Positions 12,841 to 28,381 are shown, counted from the stretch's first letter. The stretch is DNA of 64,000 bases from Parus major (GCF_001522545.3 NC_031770.1:34659866-34723865); one strand, 5' to 3'. Notes: generated by a model from the sequence alone, not told the origin. Made by a program: numbers and translations.

Positions 12841-15800
12841 TATCTCTCTTGTTCTGGACACAGTAAACTGTGATCTATTCAGAAATAACTGCACAACTTC
12901 AGGGCATTACACTTTTGATTGAGGCAGTAAATATGGGTATTAATAAAAGGTAGCATAAATAGCCCTTCTTCTTACATAACTAACAAATGGACATTATTTG
13001 ACAGAGTAGACTAAGAGAACTAAAGGTTTTAGTTCAGGCAATTGCCCAAGTCAAGTTTTGAACAGATTTTGTGTACTGGGACAGGAAAGAACTGATGTTG
13101 CTACAGCCTGGTAGCATCAGAGCTATCTGAAGACAGGTCCCTATTGTAGACTTTTTCCCTGAGCACAATCCAATTCATTCAGCTCTGTACAGAGAAGGCC
13201 TAAAATTTCACCTTTACTGATGTCACATATAGACTTTGCTCCAAACTGTCTTTGTTCTGAACATTTTAGCTGTTGATTCTGCACAAACTCTTCTTATTGA
13301 TCTGAGTTTACACAGAAGTAGGATATAGTCCTTCTGTAACTTTCAAATAACTTATTCCAGTTGTTCAATAACAGCTGAACCCTTTCCAAGAGAGGGATGC
13401 ACAGCAGTTTAGGAAATATGACGCACATATGACATAAATATGAAACCTACTTTTGTAAGAAAACATGGACTAGAATTTAAAAATAACTATGTGGATTTTG
13501 GCATCAACAAATAATTTTCAGAGAAATCTGCAGTCAAGGTGAATGTCCAGTAATTTCAGCAGTATTCAGTAAAATGGTAAAATCTTGGCAGGATTTTTTA
13601 GTATCTTCCAGATGCCTTTTATCTCATCTGTCTTTCAAAGACAACAGATATTTAAACCTACCATTATCACATCAAGACCTAAACACATAATACTCTTGTC
13701 TTTTTCCCAAAATACACACTAGTCTCACTCATATGAGTGTGTTTAAAAACAAATTAAAACCATACTTTATTTAGATCACACAAGCAGTCTGGCTCAGTTT
13801 TTTCCTACTGAACCAGCTCTGCATTGGGTAAAGCACCAAGGAAAAACCAGCCCACCACGGGAGCAGAGTGTGGGAGCTGGCACTGTGCATGCTGGCCTTG
13901 TGCCTTAATTCCCAAGCTTGGGACCTGCTCAGCCCCTCCCTGGCTTCATGAATTGTTACTGCATGCAGCTGGGAAGAGCTTTGAGAGAAAGGAATAAGGG
14001 AAACTTTCAGCACAACAGCTTGGTAAGCAGGCATGGTACCAAGATGTTGAGTTCAGGCCCCTTAGGCAGGAGAGGGCCCTGAACTGGTGTGTCCTGAATT
14101 GCAGGGACCAGTTGTGTTCCTTAGTATTTGGGTCAGTCCAAAGAATTTTACCCTTTCAGAAAAATTAAAAAAAAAAGAGAGATAGCACAGCCTGTACTGT
14201 GTGTGAGGCACCCACATAAACAGACAGACCATTTAACGTGAAGAAGTACTTACAACACTCTGTTGGCATTGAAAGACTAGGATTCTACTTCGTACTGGGA
14301 ACAGGCAAAACAGATGATCTTTTTAAGCAGATAGGAAAAAAAAAATATAACTGTAAAGCAAATGAGGATAGGAAGTCAGATAAATTTCAAAATTAATATT
14401 CTCCACTGACAGTTTTTTGGGTTTTTTTTGTGTTTTTTTTTTTTAAAGACAATACCAGCATCTTAGTTAGTTAGTCATGACCATTACACCAGGATCAGAA
14501 GTCACACACACTCTTGGAAATGGCTCATAATGTGAAATCTAGCTTCTACAGTGTTTGTAGAAATAGGTAGGTACTAACTACTCAAAAACTCCACTGAAAA
14601 GGTGCAAAAGAAACTGTGAGAATCTTGCATGTACACATAAGATTTTTTATTAACTTGGTGGGTTTTCACAATATAGCTTTTAGTAGTAGACATCATCATT
14701 ACTGAAGTACAGTTAAATCAAAATTGCTGCATTATGCTGTTACCTGTAATTGAGTAACACTGCAATTGCCATTAGGATTCAAGCACTACAGTCAACAAAT
14801 TTACAAGATAGTCTTGCACAAAAAAAAAGGGGGTGGGGTGAAGGGGAGGTAGCATTAACATTTTTTTATAGTTACCTGGAACTCTAAACTTCTTGACTGG
14901 AGTGCTTTGGTACTAAACAATTGCACGACACAGCAATGCATATGGACATACTTTGACAACTTTACTGCTCTGCCTAGAAAACAAAGAAGGGACTTGTTGC
15001 ACATGCACACAAATATATAGACATATATAGATAATTTTCATAACATTTACATGAAGTTTATGAGACAAACAATTTCACAACACAGTGTGATGTCACTCTG
15101 GCCTCATTTTCTGTTCCACACACATGGTAAAGACATCTGTAGCTGTGAATACAGGTGCTTAAAGCAAGTTTGTGTGGTTGTAGACCCTGTGGAAGGCTAG
15201 GTATATGATGAACATTACAATAAAGTATTTAACATTAGGGAGTTCATAATATGTGTTATTAGGTGGGGTAACAATAAGGCATCTTTAAGTCGGTTAAGAA
15301 TTGTCTGGTAGATCCAGAGAACTGACTGGGGGATGGCTCTAAAGTTGCTACTGTCAAGAATCAATACCTTTCCCCACAGATATTAGACTTTGAAAATACT
15401 GTTGTTTCTTGCATGCAACTGACAGGTCACCTTCCAAAGAAAAACACACAACTGCTATTCAGCAACATTGCATCTGATATGTGGGAAGGTTACATGAAGA
15501 AGTCTACCAAGAGGTTTGCTTTTCCCAGTGGCCGTTTTTGCCTGTGATCTCAGCTTCTCTTAACATGTCCAGCTAAGCACTGCAAGGTTTTAGGAATTGC
15601 TCTGACCCTGGCAGACAACACTGCAGGAAATGGGTGCCTGGACAAGGTGGGAACACCTTTGGCCCTCCAATTTCTTCCCAGTACTAACTGTCTGGTCTGT
15701 TAGAATCCTGACAGGCTGATATTAATAACTCTCTGATATTGTTGCATTTTTTTTCCCTTTAATGAACATCATTAGTCCAGCACAGATTGGCTGCAATGAA

Positions 15801-18800
15801 CAAAGTAACAGGGTGAAATTTTATCATCTGAAGGAAACGTCTTGGTTAAGTGGATCTAGTGGTTCTTTCTCTCTTACCACTAGCTTTATAATTGTCTAAT
15901 TCATCTGTATTTTTGGCAACACCAAATAATTCACAATATTGTAGAACTTATCCGAATGGAGGGATTACTATTGGCATTTAGTACATAGAAAGCATAGAAA
16001 TTTATTGGGCACCTAGGGTTGCAGGATTTCCCTGGTAAAATAATCACTGGTGGTATGACATTCAGATGTTCATTTTTATGTCTCAAGCTTAATATCCCAG
16101 TGAAGGGATGGAGCTGGTTAGGGCTTGCAGAGTTACTGTATCAAGTTCTCTGTAGGTTCATTTACACAATATTGCATTGCATGTGCTTAGTTCACACTTT
16201 CAAGGTGAACTTCCACCAAAACGACTAAAGAGCATATCTGTTAAATACCTCTGTATTGTTCCCTCTTCCAAACTGCCTTGGCTAGGATAACATGCCATTG
16301 CATCTGCTACTCCTCACTATACTGTTGTTTTCACAAATATTTAAATACACATACTTGAAAGAAATGGCTCCGTTTATTTTGCCTTATGCCAAAATACACC
16401 TGGTGAAAAAAGGACCATGCTACAGCTAAGAACTGACAAACAATATTTTCACTTCTAATTCAAACTTTCGGTAATGTTATATAATTATGCAGTCCCACAG
16501 CATATGGGTTGGCAATATTCTCCCATGTATACACTTTACAGATGTACAGTGATCTTGGAAAGAGAAGATGGGGGATGAGAGATTATACGATGCAGCAACA
16601 CAGAACCCCATAACACCATGAAATTATTGCTGCTGCTTTCCAGCATGCTGGAGGAGTTGGTGTTAATGCTTATTTTTGTCCTCTCAGCCAAAATGTCACT
16701 AGCCACAATTGCTCCTGACAAAATTAATCACATTTTGCCATATGTTTCCTAATGATCTGCAGATGACAGTTTGATAGCAGCTGTTGTAGACCAAGGGTAT
16801 GAAAAATAAACAAAGAATACATCACCATTAAAAAGCTGAAAGGTTCCTGTAATTACAGATCTCCATCAGAGTGCAAAGCCTGGAGTATGTTGACAGCAAG
16901 ATCTTTCCAATGTATGGACAAAAATTATTTGTTGTGACGTTTAAAGAAGACATGCACACGTCAGTAACTCTGCAGTAGTTTGCTTAAATGAAGGAATATT
17001 GATTATATAAACTACTTTATCCTAGCACTCCATAGCAAAACATCCTTACAAACTTGTCAGAGGCTATCCTTACACATCAGTCAGAAATGACTGGTGCACC
17101 TATAATATTAGCATAAAATTTGTATCTTACCACCTTGACTCTGAGTCACCCACAAAAAGTTCACACTGTTATAACATTTTTTAATTCTGGTGAGCAAATT
17201 GTGCAGATTAATCATGTGTAACTCAAGTTATCAATTTGCCATGAAAACACTCATGAATTTAATTGCAGAGAATTGCATTTCAAAGTGAATATTTTCCCAT
17301 CAAATATTTTATTTTAAATCTTGTTTTTAACTTTGATAGCTTTTTCTTATTGAAAAACATCTTATGTTTTGAAATACATTCAAGCACAAGATGAAATATA
17401 AGGGAAATGCCTGCATTGCGAAGGAAACACAATCCCATTGTTTTAAAATGATCCCATTTACTTTAAAATGAAGAAAGAAAATAGAAATTCACTTTCTGGG
17501 GAAAAAAAAAAAAAAGGTAATAAATAAAATTAGGTAAGATATTAAAAGATATTTTAAGAACAATTATTTTTGGTTTTAGAATTATCTGATCTTTAAGGTC
17601 CATCCCAAGCCAAAACAATCTAAACTTAAATTCCAGAATATTGTCCAGAACATGGTACATAAATTAATAGTACTTTTTCAACAAAGTCTGAAGTCTAATA
17701 GTGAAAATTTACTAGGTTGGAAAACCAGCTGAAGACATATAGAAAAAAATATTATTATAAGAATTCATACAAAATTCTAAAGCTTATGATATCCTCTCCT
17801 TAGAGTTTCCACATACTCTCTTTCCTTTCACTCTGAAACTCACAACTAGATATGATGAAGATTTGCTTAAAAAATATTAAAAGATATGCTCTTTTTTGTC
17901 ATGCTTAATGTCTTTTTTGAGTTTATGATACTTCGCCCTGGAAGAAAGAATTTTTAAGTTTTTATAGCATTGAGCAGTTTTTTTCCTCACTAGAGGCATC
18001 CAAGAGAAATGCAGGGCCAAACACACAGCATGCCCTCAGCAAGGACTGCAATTTTGCCTTTGCAATTTTTCAGGTACAGCTGAAGTTACTTGAACATCTA
18101 ACCATTTGATTTACAGATGCAATCAGGTACCTGCATATACAAGTGATTGTAACTGCAGGTGTTAGATTGGGGACTGTCATTTGAAATTCTGCCTCAAAAT
18201 TTACAAAATAATTACTGTTGAAATTATTTATGTGGATTTGTAAAATGAGTAAGCTTTGATAATTTGTATTCTCCCTATGTCAGAAACGTTAAACTTTTAA
18301 ACATGTTTAAATCCTTAGGTAGACTTTCTGTTGGTCTCTGCTCTCATTATCTTCCCTGCTCCATTTTTTTTTATACCAAGTGTGAACAGACTCACTTGCC
18401 CTGGGAAAAAGGCAACTTTTTACTCTTATGTAGCTGTGCACCTGGCTCAGTTCTAGATTTCCATAGCTGAAGGATGGGTCAGTCACTTCCTTTTATGTAC
18501 AGAACCTGGGAACAAAATTAGACACTTATGTAAAAATGGTGAGAGCCACACACTTGCTCCCTCTGATTCTTGCTTCAGCTGCATCAATGAAACAATTTGC
18601 ACTGACTCTGAGGCTTTATGTGAGACTTTAACTGAGCATGATGGCCAAAATCTTGCTCCCCATATTATTGCTCCACCTAACAAACAATCTCAAAATCAAA
18701 GGTAATGTTTTCCCCTTCTGTCCTTTTAGCTGTCCTTTGCCTGCACTCGTAGGAAGATAATCAATACACATGAAACAGAAAGATAATGGAAGACCTTGCT

Positions 18801-21800
18801 TGTCAAATGTTTTGCATGAGACAAGGAGACGTTACCAGGTCACACAGCAATTCTGTCCTACAGACAACTATCATAAGGACTAATGTCACCTTTCCTGCAT
18901 CTCTAAATGTGTGCATAGATAAATATGTGTACCAACCATTTATAAATTACTAAAAGACAACAAGCAAATCATGTGTAATGGTACTCTCTGAAATCTTATA
19001 GGAACAATAGAAATCTTCACCTGCTCTCCCTGGGCCCTGTCTTAACATTTCTGTGGTTTTCAGACTGCAGAAGGGACATTAGGGTGACACATTGTTCAGG
19101 TAAGAACTGTATTGATGACCATTTAATTTACTGTTCCTGCACAAGAACAAGCATCCCACCATGCCAGTGGAAAACTCCTGTAGAGATAAAAACCTACACC
19201 ATGGAAGACTACTGTTTTTATGGATTCTACCAAATACTGTACATTTTAATAGAATAAATTATTACAAAAATTTGACCGTGACAAAGAAGATTTTAGCATT
19301 TTGTTCTTTCCCTTTTACATTAATTTTATCTCCCTTCTTTAAGATAATAGATAATAAAACCCTCCTCTGCAAAAGTGATGTCTAGCTCATTTGGTTTAGC
19401 CTGGCAGTTTTCCAGATCATTAAGGATATTTTTCAGTCTTAAATATTGGCTATGACATAGTCATCTCTTTACTCTGTCTAGATTAAAGTTAGGAGTATAT
19501 GTTATTTGTTTTCCTTTCATTACACCCTTACAGGATGCATGTTGGTAAAATTCATTAATAGGAATTACAAAAGCTTTTCTTACTTGCCTGGACTCCTGTA
19601 AGGGAAAAGTAAAGTTTTCCCCAAGCAATACTGAAAACAGCAGAAAGTGTAAATAATAAAAAACAAAATTAAAAAACCCACCATTAGATTTGCCCAAGCA
19701 AAAATGCAAGTTAATTAATCTTGTTATCTGGAGAACAGGAATTAAATCTGGTAACAAGAATTAAAATCAGCATCTCAAGAAAAGGAACATCTCTGGGTGG
19801 TACCAATGCCAGGAGAGTTTTAGCAGAGTGTATGAACAAGGAGCCAGTCAAGAAAGATTTAATTTGCTCAGGGCTTTAGAGCATCTGCCAATCTCTATTG
19901 AGAAAGATCTTCTGCAAAGTGAAATGGCAGCCCTACACAAGGCAAAACGCTGGGCACGCAAAATTGCACGAGGTAACATTTAATAGCCATGGGGCTGTAG
20001 CATGTCCTGCCTCTAATTCCTGAATCATACCACAGGTCATCAACAGAATAATTAGAATGATTTCTACTGACATCAGCAGGCCTTGGGCCAGGCTCCAAGC
20101 AAGGTGTAAGTGTATGACTGGTGATGGCACACAGACAAGGGCTTTGCATCAAGCTATAGATGTTATCTGGGAGGTAAATGCAAAATCTGATTATTACGAT
20201 TCCACGCTGAAATCTGCAAACGTATTTCTGCTTTGTAATATCATAAGATAAGTATAATTACAAAGGAAATTACAATAGAATGACAAATGTAGCTGGGGGT
20301 TAGTAGTCATTAACATATAGAGATTGGCTGGGATATTGCTGTGAGGGAGAGTGATGCCAAATGAGACATTAAAAGGGTGAAAATGCCAAAAATTGTCTAA
20401 CACTATTTTTCCTAATAATACAAATAGTTAAAGGGGGTGAAGAAAACTATGCCTAGATAAACTTTAAGGTGTAAATTTAACACTTTTAGGAATTAGAAAT
20501 TCCTTACTGAAAACTTCCAGTTACCCTGTTTTTCCAGTTATACTCTATAAATTAGCTTGGAGAAATTGTAACGTTCTCTATGGCTATGGAAAATTCTGGA
20601 ATGTAGCAAAACAAACCATTTCACTAGAAAGTAATTAGTGCTTTTGATCCTTCTCCAGAATCTGTCATGCTGTATTGGACAGAATCATGATCCCAATGCC
20701 ACCAACCACACACTTGTTGACTTCAATGTGATTTTCAGTGAATCCAATCTTCCCACCTTAGAACTTCCTATAGAGGCATCCAGAGGTTTTGGAGTCTCTA
20801 ATACTCCACACAATTAATTTTTGTAATTGGGTAAGAAAGAAAGCAGCCTTTTTTGAAGGTCTCATTGGTCATCATGACTTTGGGAAATCTTATCCCTCAC
20901 TAAGGCTTAAACAGCAAGATAAAGCACAAGATAAAGGGAAAGAACAGTACTGTGGAAACCTCCTTCTTTTAGATTAACATATAAAGATTTAATAATATTA
21001 CCAAGCACCTTTGATTGTCAACCCTTAAACAACTCAACAGACCCTGCTTTCCTCTGCAGGGCAGTCTCTTCCCTTTCCCTTGGGAATCAACAAAACTGCT
21101 ACAAGAGCTGTGAAAAATCAACACAATTTCTCTGCAACTACTGCCTCATGGTAGAGGCAAGCCCTTGATTATTTCTGTCTTTTGGAAACACGAGTACACA
21201 CCAGCCTATGAAATGGCTGCAATGTGCAACAAAAAGAAGGGCAAAAACCTTTAAAGATATGTCATGTTTTAACAGGCTGTGACACAGCCTTGGCATGTGC
21301 CAAGGGGGAAGGCAGAGGGAGCTGCCTGGGAAGCATGTAATGTTTACCTTCCTGACACAGAAACATTTTTCCTGGGCCTGTCATCACTTCTCTGAATAAT
21401 TGCCTGGAGGAAAGCAAATGGTTTATACTACTTCTGTAAGAACAAACCAGTCTGCCTGCCAGCATCACTGGGGCAAGGCTGTCCCACTCTCCAGACATGG
21501 GGCTGGGTCTCAACTTGCTCAAAAAGCTTTGAAGCAAAATATAGAGTGGGTAAGATGTAAGATATATGATGTAAGAGACAGTAGCTGGAGTTAGGGAAAG
21601 GAAGGAAGGAGGTGGATGAGACACGTCTATGAAAAATTCTTCCTGGAAAAAAATGTTATATTAACATTATGTTATATGAAATTATATTTCATAAAATCTA
21701 GAAAATAACCACTCCTTTGTGAATATAGGAAAGCACGAGGAGGATGTTTCAGATGTCTGAATTGCCATGCCAAGCACATACAGCTACACTGCCCCTCAAA

Positions 21801-22680
21801 TTGTCCTAGTCAGGACAGACAGACAGTATGATGCCTACAAGTGTGCAATTGCACTCCACAGTGTTGACAGTATTACTGGAACCTGTGCACACATTTAATG
21901 ACTGTCACAGTATAATGTTGTCAGGGTTGACCACATTTTCCATTCCAGAGGGAAAAGTGAGGTTTAGCACTGGGCTTCTTTTGAGACTAAGCATCAAACT
22001 TGCCTCACTGTTAAAAATACAATTGGGAATATAACATTCTTCCTTCAATCTGTCTTCTATTTATTTGGTAGTATGACAGATACAGTCACATCTTTCTCCA
22101 CCAGATCCATTTCAAATCAGATCTGAAGAAACACTTTAAAAAATAAAATGAAAATGAAAAATTACCTAGGTTCTGCAGTCAGGTGTGTAGATGCTTTTTT
22201 GTTGTTGTTCATAGTGTTTAGCAGAGAATTCAGACAAAAAGGGAAAGAAGGTAGGATTTTCTAATGGGCAAATGTATGTGTCTCAGCTTGGAGAGGCCAC
22301 AGAGAAAATTCCTCTCTGCTTTTCAGAGATTTACTTTTCTGATTTGTCTATAACAGGACAGGAGAGTTAGATGTAAAAAGCAAATGTTTGTTAGATAGTG
22401 TAAAATCAGTTTGAATTCCTTTCCTCTTACAAAATCTTCAACCAGGAATGTACCCTTTGCATTACAGTGTAGGATAGGAACTAGACATCCTTAAGAGCTA
22501 CTACAGAAGTGGTTCCTCAGTGTGAGGAAAAATGTGTGGCTCTTTTATTTTAAGCTGAATTTAGAGAACACCTGTTTTTTGACCTAAAATGTGGCTGTCG
22601 ATGAAACTTAAATATGGGTCCAGAGAAGATTTTCTTTTGTCACTTACTTTATGCCTAGATCTGAGAGTTTTGATGGCACC
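12841..22680. other. Unique AT-rich sequence, no gene seen
   Basis: No transposon family or exon is recognised in this stretch. The longest frames are about 98-120 codons (for example 21262-21624 minus), with no splice context or family resemblance. Local low-complexity tracts are a T/G-rich run at 14409-14445, a G-rich run at 14829-14849 and a poly-A run at 17502-17515. The interval 16800-17300 is AT-rich with several homeodomain-like words. Confidence 0.5.
14829..14849 (+). repeat. G-rich tract
   Basis: An A-run is followed by three runs of four or more G separated by one to four bases, then a GG pair. This is a borderline G-quadruplex candidate because the fourth run has only two Gs. Confidence 0.5.
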
Positions 22681-23480
22681 TAATCAAATGAAAAGGAAAT
22701 CAGAGAAAAATGTGGGATAGAGAAAGTAGTAGAGGTAGTTATGCATTTGGTAGAGGTACAGAGAGAGATAATGGTCCCTTTGCTACCAAAAGAAAATGGG
22801 TCGGCAGGGTTAAAAGGCACTGGAAGCAATACTGATGGCAATGTAATTTCTGAAAATGAAAATGGTAATGATTTTTATTGGCCTGTAGAAGAACTACATG
22901 GTAATAGTACTGCAGCTGGTGAATCTCAAAAGACAGTTGAGGAATAAAAGAATGAGGTGCTTCCAAATGACCTCCTTGGCAGCCAATTTACCATCAGTTC
23001 CAGCAGGGATGCACTTTTCAGACTTCCCTACAGGATGCTTTGCTTGGCCCTTCAGCCCATCAGCTCTGGCAAAGGTGGTAGGCACAGAAGTATTCATTTT
23101 AGGTTTTAACACTGTAAACACTAAAGAAGATATTTTGCTCCCTTTTCCCCTGTAGTTCCCTTATCCATTCACAATCCCTGGCTGCGATGGGATCAGAAAC
23201 AGCCAGAAGCACAAGCCACCGGCACCACTGGCAGTGAGCGGATGGTGCTCAGGCAGACAGTGCCCCATCTCTCACCATACACCAGCCCTGCTCTGATCTG
23301 CTGGGAACAAAGCTCCTCCTTCCTCAGTGCCTGCACTCCTCACCACTGTTTGCCTGCTGCTGTGGGGACAGACCACTTTCACAGGCAGAGGTTCCCTTCC
23401 TCTCCATCTGTTTGAACACTGAGGAACAGGAGGAGAGCCTGATTTCAGTCTAATCTGACTTTACGACACCCCATCGCTTA
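22681..23480. other. GC-richer block with a short open frame, unclassified
   Basis: Base composition is clearly less AT-rich than the flanks, especially 23160-23450. A plus-strand frame at 22741-22947 encodes a hydrophilic Asn/Glu/Gly-rich peptide that ends ESQKTVEE before a TAA. Plus and minus frames overlap through 22739-23155. There is no CpG cluster, so it does not look like a promoter island. It could be an unrecognised old transposon or unique sequence. Confidence 0.3.
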
Positions 23481-23611
23481 AGATAACCCACTGAAGTGTC
23501 CTTTCCACTAGAACTGGCAGGCATGGGTAAACCATGGAATTCCACAGATTTTATCCCAGTTCACACCATGGTTATTTAAGCTTGAACACAAAGGGATAGT
23601 AGAAGAGAGAA

Positions 23612-23700
23612 AAGTAATTAATTAATATTTTAATAATTGAATTAAATAATAATTAAATTGAATAATAATTAAATTAAATAATTAAAAATAATATTTTCAT
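23612..23700. repeat. AT-only low-complexity tract
   Basis: Nearly 90 bases contain almost only A and T, built from degenerate repeats of 'aataattaaatt'. Confidence 0.8.
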
Positions 23701-26700
23701 TATTTAGTTCACTATTTTAACTCAATTGGAAATAAAACACTTTTGTATTTTAGAGCTGTTTGTTCTTTGTAAAAGGCATGAAAATGGCTGATGGAAACAA
23801 CTGTTAGGGAAAGATTTTCTGTTGGGAAAACAGAGGCTCTGCAAATCGATGTATCTCCAGGGAAAGATCAATTTTTATGAAATTTTCCCATCATGATAAT
23901 ATAAATTAAATACTTTATATTTACATTAATTTCTGCTTCCAATTAGACCAACACTGTGCCTGATGGCACTTGCAGCCAGAAAACACTCTTTTTTACTCTC
24001 CCCAATGAGTCAAGCTTTTTTGTTTGATCAGCATCTCCCTCATGCACCAGAGTTTTGCATTGACGGAGATTTGCTCTGATGAATCCCCAGAGTTTCAACT
24101 GAACTCAGAAATGGGAAGGGAAACCAAGAACCACATTACAAATAGGCATTAAAGAAGGAAAGGCATAGTGATAACAAAGGCAAGCTGAGCTAGATGTGCT
24201 GATATTGCCAGTTCCCTTTGATTTTGAGTAATTTGATTCAGAAAAAGCTCTTAAATTCTAGATTGCTTGTTATGAATCAGGTTTGGATTTAGGTATTGCT
24301 TAGACATATTTGACTTCTAACAGAAGAATCAACAAAAGAGTGAGGGGGAGAATAAGTTCTGTAAATAGTATGGCATGAAGAAAAAGGAACACAGCATGGC
24401 AAAGCCCTGATCAAGTGCAGAAGGCTGAAGAATTAAAGGGAAAACATGAAAGAAAAAAATTTGTATGATTTCAGTAGAAGTTTGATTGTGATTGTCTTTC
24501 AGACTGTGATATGCACCACTGTCCTGCCTGACGTTGCCATGGAAAACGGAAAGCTTCTCACACTAATATTTTTGACACCAGCACAGTGGGGTTTCCTGGC
24601 AGAACAGAGATAGATTCTGAAATCCACTTTCACCCAATCCTACTGTGGCCCCTCTTAAGAGTTCACAATGGACAAGGAAGGGGACTTTGGGTGGAAAGTC
24701 ATCATCCCTTTCAGGAGCCATGCAGACACCCCTTTTTGGCAGAAGAGGTATGACAAGCCATGTCTGGGAAGGTGCTTGGTATATAATGACCATCTGGTTA
24801 CCTCCATGGGTCTGCACCATCTAGATGAGCTAGTACCTGGGGCTGAGGCTGACAGGGTGAAGTACAGGCTTTCCGTGATTCTCAAGCAAGGAGATTGCTG
24901 CTAATTGGGAAAACCTGGGGGTATGGAGGGCGGTGTCCTTCCTTTTCTGTGTTATAGTCACTCTGTCATATATAATCTCTCTGCCTTAATTAGGAATACG
25001 TCATAATCCATACTCTCTACTAAATATATTTCTCTAATATCTTGCTTGTTTAAACTTTAGTTTTATGATGTGTTTTTCCTCTGTTGTAATTAGAAAATGT
25101 GATAAAGCTATTCAATGAAGTGGAGAGCAAGGTCTTATCAAATGAAAACTTGCAAAGGCTGCTTTATGACAGAGACAGTTTGAGAAGTGATAAAATAATA
25201 ATGCAAGTTCTTTCTTTTTCGACAGGCCAGATTTACCAGTACACCCCAGACACATTACTCCTCAACAGCCACACAAAACAGCTGTAAACCTGGATTAACC
25301 AGGCTGTTAAATCGAGTTTACAGCTGCTTTGCATCACCAGAATGGCCCAAAGCAGGCAGCACATACCGGTGAATATGGGCCTAATTGTACACTAATGAAC
25401 GATGAAGTAGTTTAGGATCCAGTATTCACTTTGGCAGAATGAAAAAGAAATCTTTATATAGAGTAGATATGTTAGAATTTTACTGGCTTTGCTCAAGGGG
25501 AAAAATTCATCCTCTTTTATTCTGAATGGATTATAATTAAGAAAAGCATCAGAAACAAATCATTCAAGGTTAGAAATTTAAAAGAGCTTAAAGAATATAT
25601 CCACTCTTTCCAGATATATTAATGCCTTCTCAGGCTGGAGTTACAGCAAGTGGAATTCATAGTTCAATTATAAAATAACGGTCAGAAAAACCTGCTTAGG
25701 TAAGCATGTGTTTCCATTAGGGAAGAAAAATTATTACAGAAAACAAGATTAAAAGTTAATGTTCCAAATCTCATTGTCTGTATAACTTCATTAATGCTGG
25801 ATAACTACTGTATAATTAGCATGGTGTTCATTGTAGAAACCTGTTAAAACAGTTGAAATTAAGTCCACCTGCTTAGTCTGTAGTTACTTTAAAAAAAACC
25901 CACAAAGATCAGAGTATTTTTCAGTGCTTTAAGACACTGGTTTTCCTTTGTAAATAAGGCTTGTGGCCTTAAGGCATTCACATTGCTGGGAATCCAACAG
26001 TCTTCAATATAATTTGACAAACACAGAAAGCATAAAAACTCCAGATGACTGGTTCTCATTTGTATATGCAATGAATCATGCTCAAATTGCAGGGAAAAGT
26101 TGGGACAGGACAACTCAGGAGGAAAGTAGCACATTTTCCTCTTCACCTTCCCAAGGCCTCACCAAGAGTAGTGCAAAACAATCTGGAGACCCAGGCCCTC
26201 TGTAGTGAAGGCTCCGGCATCACACATCCCTCCAGGTCACTCCGCAAGCCAAGAGGGACCTGGCCTTTCAACTTGATTTACCTTGGGGGCTCTGCCTTCC
26301 AAAATCAGTTGGCAAACCACAGTTTTCATTTAAGCAGAACTGAGCCTATTTTGCCCAAGCTAGGTAGAGTCTGACTGTGGGCACATTGGTGTAGCCAGGG
26401 GCAGGCTGAGGTGAGCACTGCTTTGTGCACTGAGCCTTAGCCCACATCCATGCAGACACCAGCCCACATCCCACCTCTCAGCTGGATGGTGGTTAGCTTA
26501 GCCAAGGGCTGTGCTCACCACAAATAAATGGCTTCCCCTTCACAGCTGAGCAGCATCCAGCTGGCCCAGAGCACGAGCAGAAAGAGATGATGTTTGCCTG
26601 AGACACACCACGGAAAATATACCAGTAAAATATTACATTCACTTTGAAAGCACATTATCCCAAGAGGGATAAAAAAATATGCCAGTTTAAAGAAAAAGCC

Positions 26701-28381
26701 AGGAAAATCTGGTCTTCAGGTTGTAAGATATTTAACCTTTTTCATTCCTGAATGCTGAGCATCCCCCACGCTTTCACTGATAATAATAGCAGTAACAATA
26801 ATAAGAGGATATCAAAATCTGAAACAAAAGGCAGAGCTGAACTCAAAATACTGAGGACGTATTCTGAAAATTATGCACCTACAAGACAATTTAGGAACTT
26901 AAACAGTGGGAATAGAAAAATGGAGGAAAACCTCATTAAAAAAAAAAGGAAAAAACTATTCAGAAAAGTCTTTTGTTGCTGAAACTACAAAAGAGAATGA
27001 TGAATCAGATTGTGGCATGTCATTAGAAGGAAACATCTCTTCCCTATGAAAATGGCTTTTATCCAACTCAAAAATACAATTTTCATGTTGTATTTAATGG
27101 AAATCTCACTTCTTAGGGAAAAAGCACAAAAAATACATTTTCAGGGCCAATATAAAACATTTTGATAAAAGTATCTACTTCAAACAAGCGTAAAGCTTGT
27201 GGACACATTCATAAAAAGCAATATGCAGAATTTTACATATTATATGAAATATTCAGAATATTACAACTAAAATAGAAGATGGTTAATAGATGCACACTAC
27301 TATTGCCTCCTTTTTTTGACACCGCCCTAGAGATACTTTATTGTAATAAATCCAGTCAAGTCCAAATGGCAAGATACTGCTAACATATGTGCAATTCTCT
27401 GACCATAATCCCACAGGAAGTGTATTGCTGCACATAATTACAGACCAGTCTCTCTGCTAGCATAAAATTTTGTCACCACCTCGATCTCAAAAGAATGAGC
27501 CCAGATTACACACAAGGAGAATACGGCCCCTTATTTATTGAGACTATCTGTCTCTTTTAGTACTTCATTATTATCTGCATGGATGAGCAGATTAACTGGG
27601 CATCTCTGTCTGGGAGGATAAATATACTTGTGTCTGATATCCAGGAGGAAGGGTGGATGTTTTTCTGGATGCCTGCTCCCAGAGGCTAGATTGGTTTTTG
27701 GAGGAGTCTTCTGTTTCTCATTTAGGGGACAGTTAACTTTTGGGCAGATTGGGTCAGTGTTTTGGGAACAGTTTGCCTTCTGGAAGTAGGAACTTGACAT
27801 GACAGACAGGGAATAGAAGGGGAAAAAAAAAGAAGAAATAAATTACTAGGGTGTTAGTTCTCTCCCAAATTAGAGCTAGGTATCTGCAGCTTCCAGGCAG
27901 AGGCAGACACAGTTTAAGCTGCTCACAAAAGTCGATGGCTGAGCTCTCCTTCACTGCTCACTGGGGTGAAAGGGTGACCCAAGCCTGATGTGCACTGGAT
28001 GCTCAGTGACTCCATCCCCAGACACCCAGGGCACTGAGGAAAGTCAAGCACATGTCACTCTGAGTTAATCCCTGCATATGCTTTCATGGAAACACGTGTC
28101 CTGGGGGATAGGTAATGCTCATCCCCTGCTATAACAGTGTTCATTTATGCATTTATGTAAGTGCATTGGTACCAGATGGGGCTCTCACTCCAACTATTCT
28201 CCACTTAATCCATATTCTTAAAGAATATTCAGAATTGGGTAATGCATTGAAATACTTCAGGATCCGTGTCTCTGTTGTGGTCAAAATAGCTCAAGGTGAA
28301 CCTTACACAGATTTAAAATAACTTGGAGGATATTAACTCTCAGTGTGGAGAACAGCAACAAGCTATTCCCACCTTTGCTTT

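Noticed and set aside
23160..23460. Possible CpG island or promoter
   Set aside because: It is GC-richer than its surroundings but contains few CpG dinucleotides and no associated first exon.
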